From positions 1 to 5,589 of the forward strand of contig CALCDB010000166.1 of NCBI GenBank assembly GCA_937901395.1: 5,589 nt of DNA. The letters run 5' to 3'. This DNA comes from an uncultured Verrucomicrobiota bacterium. Its GTDB lineage: Bacteria > Verrucomicrobiota > Kiritimatiellia > RFP12 > UBA1067. Shown one piece after another: positions 4,954-5,589 of this stretch. A model generated the notes under the pieces. That model was not told the origin of the DNA, did no database searches, and worked only from the letters and a program-made list of their open reading frames with translations. The translations under genes and the position numbers were made by a program. Each line of letters begins with the position of its first letter. Position 1 is the first letter of the stretch.

Positions 4954-5589
4954 ATGGCTGAACCTAATAAGCCGTTCACCTACAACATCCCCGACGGGAA
5001 TTATAAGGGACATCCGACCACCGCGTCTTGCTTCGAGCAGAACGGGCGGCTGATTCTCGATATTTCCTTCGAGGTTATCAATCCGAATACCGGCACTCCG
5101 TACAAGAAGGAGAACGGGTATAATTGGGAAGCGAAGAAGCGGCATTGGTTGACGACCAAGGAAGGTGCGTTTGCCGAAGCCACGATCAACGGCCTCAAGG
5201 AATGGGCGAAGGGTTGGAATCCCACGCAGTTCGAGGACTTCTATTGGTTTCAGTCGCCGGACTCGAACGGTAGGCCTTTCGGCAACCTCGCGGCGATTGG
5301 TGAGGTTGATTTGAACTTCGTGACCGACAACACGGGGGCGCAAACTATGTGGGTTCACGACCCGAACCGCCCGCGTGGACGCAAGACCTTTGTTCCCGAT
5401 GGTGCGGTGACGGATGCGGCTCAGATCAAGGCGAAGTGGGGAATTCAGCCGACCTACCAGAATGCCTACTTCAAGAAGGCCGTGGACGCCGTCCTCGCGA
5501 TGGATCCGCTGCCGGCTCGTGTCGTCGTGTTCGGCGATGTCGCGCTTTGGCACGGTCACCTGAAGGACTACGAGACGTCCTTGCCGGAG
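4954..5589 (+). CDS. DUF669-like putative ssDNA-binding protein, C-terminus apparently replaced by another protein; runs off the right edge
   Basis: The open frame from ATG 4954 is 212 codons with no stop before the window ends. Residues 1 to ~165 fit a small phage protein of the DUF669/SSB-like type. It opens PFTYNIPDGNYKGHP, then has a beta-strand pattern RLILDISFEVINP, a WLTTKEGAFAEATINGLKEW helix region, and later LAAIGEVDLNFVTDN. Such proteins follow Sak4-like ATPases in many phages and are thought to coat ssDNA for annealing. A good AAGGAG site supports the start. From about residue 165-175 the character changes, and AVDAVLAMDPLPARVVVFGD onward resembles a metallophosphoesterase, described separately. 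The natural stop of the phage protein is therefore probably missing. The DUF669-like assignment rests on general pattern and context, so confidence in function is moderate; that it is coding is secure. Confidence 0.7.
   Translation, partial: MAEPNKPFTYNIPDGNYKGHPTTASCFEQNGRLILDISFEVINPNTGTPYKKENGYNWEAKKRHWLTTKEGAFAEATINGLKEWAKGWNPTQFEDFYWFQSPDSNGRPFGNLAAIGEVDLNFVTDNTGAQTMWVHDPNRPRGRKTFVPDGAVTDAAQIKAKWGIQPTYQNAYFKKAVDAVLAMDPLPARVVVFGDVALWHGHLKDYETSLPE
5470..5589 (+). pseudogene. Metallophosphoesterase-like fragment fused in frame to the SSB-like protein
   Basis: About 40 codons in the frame of the preceding gene read YFKKAVDAVLAMDPLPARV, then VVFGDVALWHGHLKDYETSL. This resembles calcineurin-like phosphoesterases of secreted or periplasmic type. 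In those, a helix 'A...I..L.P.P..V' leads into a hydrophobic strand and the metal-binding 'GD' motif, followed by 'G..EDY..L' before GNHD. Only the GD motif is visible; the first D-x-H motif would lie upstream and is absent, and GNHD would lie beyond the window. Base composition also becomes more G/C-rich than the phage-like stretch. It could be part of another bacterial fragment, perhaps from the same organism as the rpoB piece. The identification is tentative because only ~40 residues are seen. Confidence 0.45.

Noticed and set aside
2182..5460. A genuine prophage inserted into rpoB with attachment sites at the seams
   Set aside because: No repeat shared between the 2182-2200 and 5440-5480 seams was seen, no integrase is in view, the two sides do not belong to one gene, and disrupting rpoB would be lethal without a second copy. 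The idea cannot be fully excluded without flanking sequence.
4906..5559. A 217-codon minus-strand open frame opposite the SSB-like gene
   Set aside because: No family resemblance and no ribosome binding site. The plus-strand gene has a good start signal and operon context.

Overview
The window looks like three pieces of DNA of different origin joined end to end. The leftmost ~2.2 kb is bacterial housekeeping DNA on the minus strand: the beginning of rpoC and the C-terminal half of rpoB, in the usual rpoB-rpoC order. The protein sequence style, including a very acidic RpoB tail, suggests a G+C-rich bacterium of the Verrucomicrobiota/PVC type. That placement comes from memory of family sequences and is only a moderate-confidence inference.

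The middle (about 2.34 to 5.45 kb) is a compact plus-strand phage or prophage-like DNA-recombination module. In order it holds: the 3' end of an unrecognised gene; a Cas4/RecB-like PD-(D/E)XK nuclease with a four-cysteine iron-sulphur signature; a small lysine/alanine-rich protein; a RecA-fold P-loop ATPase of the Sak4/AAA_24 type; and a DUF669-like candidate single-stranded-DNA-binding protein. Spacing is tight (1 nt, 26 nt, 1 nt, 44 nt), the later genes have good Shine-Dalgarno sites, and a GNRA-loop hairpin sits before the last gene. Together the genes suggest end resection (nuclease), strand annealing (ATPase) and ssDNA protection (SSB-like protein). Integrase, structural genes and attachment sites are not in view, so 'phage' rests on gene content and compactness.

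The seams are the most striking part. Going rightward, rpoB stops matching RpoB at about 2182-2196. The same minus-strand reading frame continues into about 50 codons resembling the four-cysteine zinc finger of an NAD+-dependent DNA ligase. That fragment ends at about 2330-2360, where coding switches to the plus strand. At the right edge the SSB-like protein changes at about 5446-5480 into what looks like a metallophosphoesterase, still in frame, which runs off the window. No junction carries an evident attachment site, terminal inverted repeat or transposase.

The simplest reading is a chimeric molecule or assembly (for example from whole-genome amplification or metagenome assembly) joining phage DNA to bacterial fragments. 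Real rearrangement or insertion cannot be excluded from one sequence. I do not see a convincing new defence or regulatory system. The nuclease/Lys-rich/ATPase/SSB-like cassette is the most biologically interesting intact unit. No tRNA, rRNA, CRISPR array or insertion sequence was recognised.
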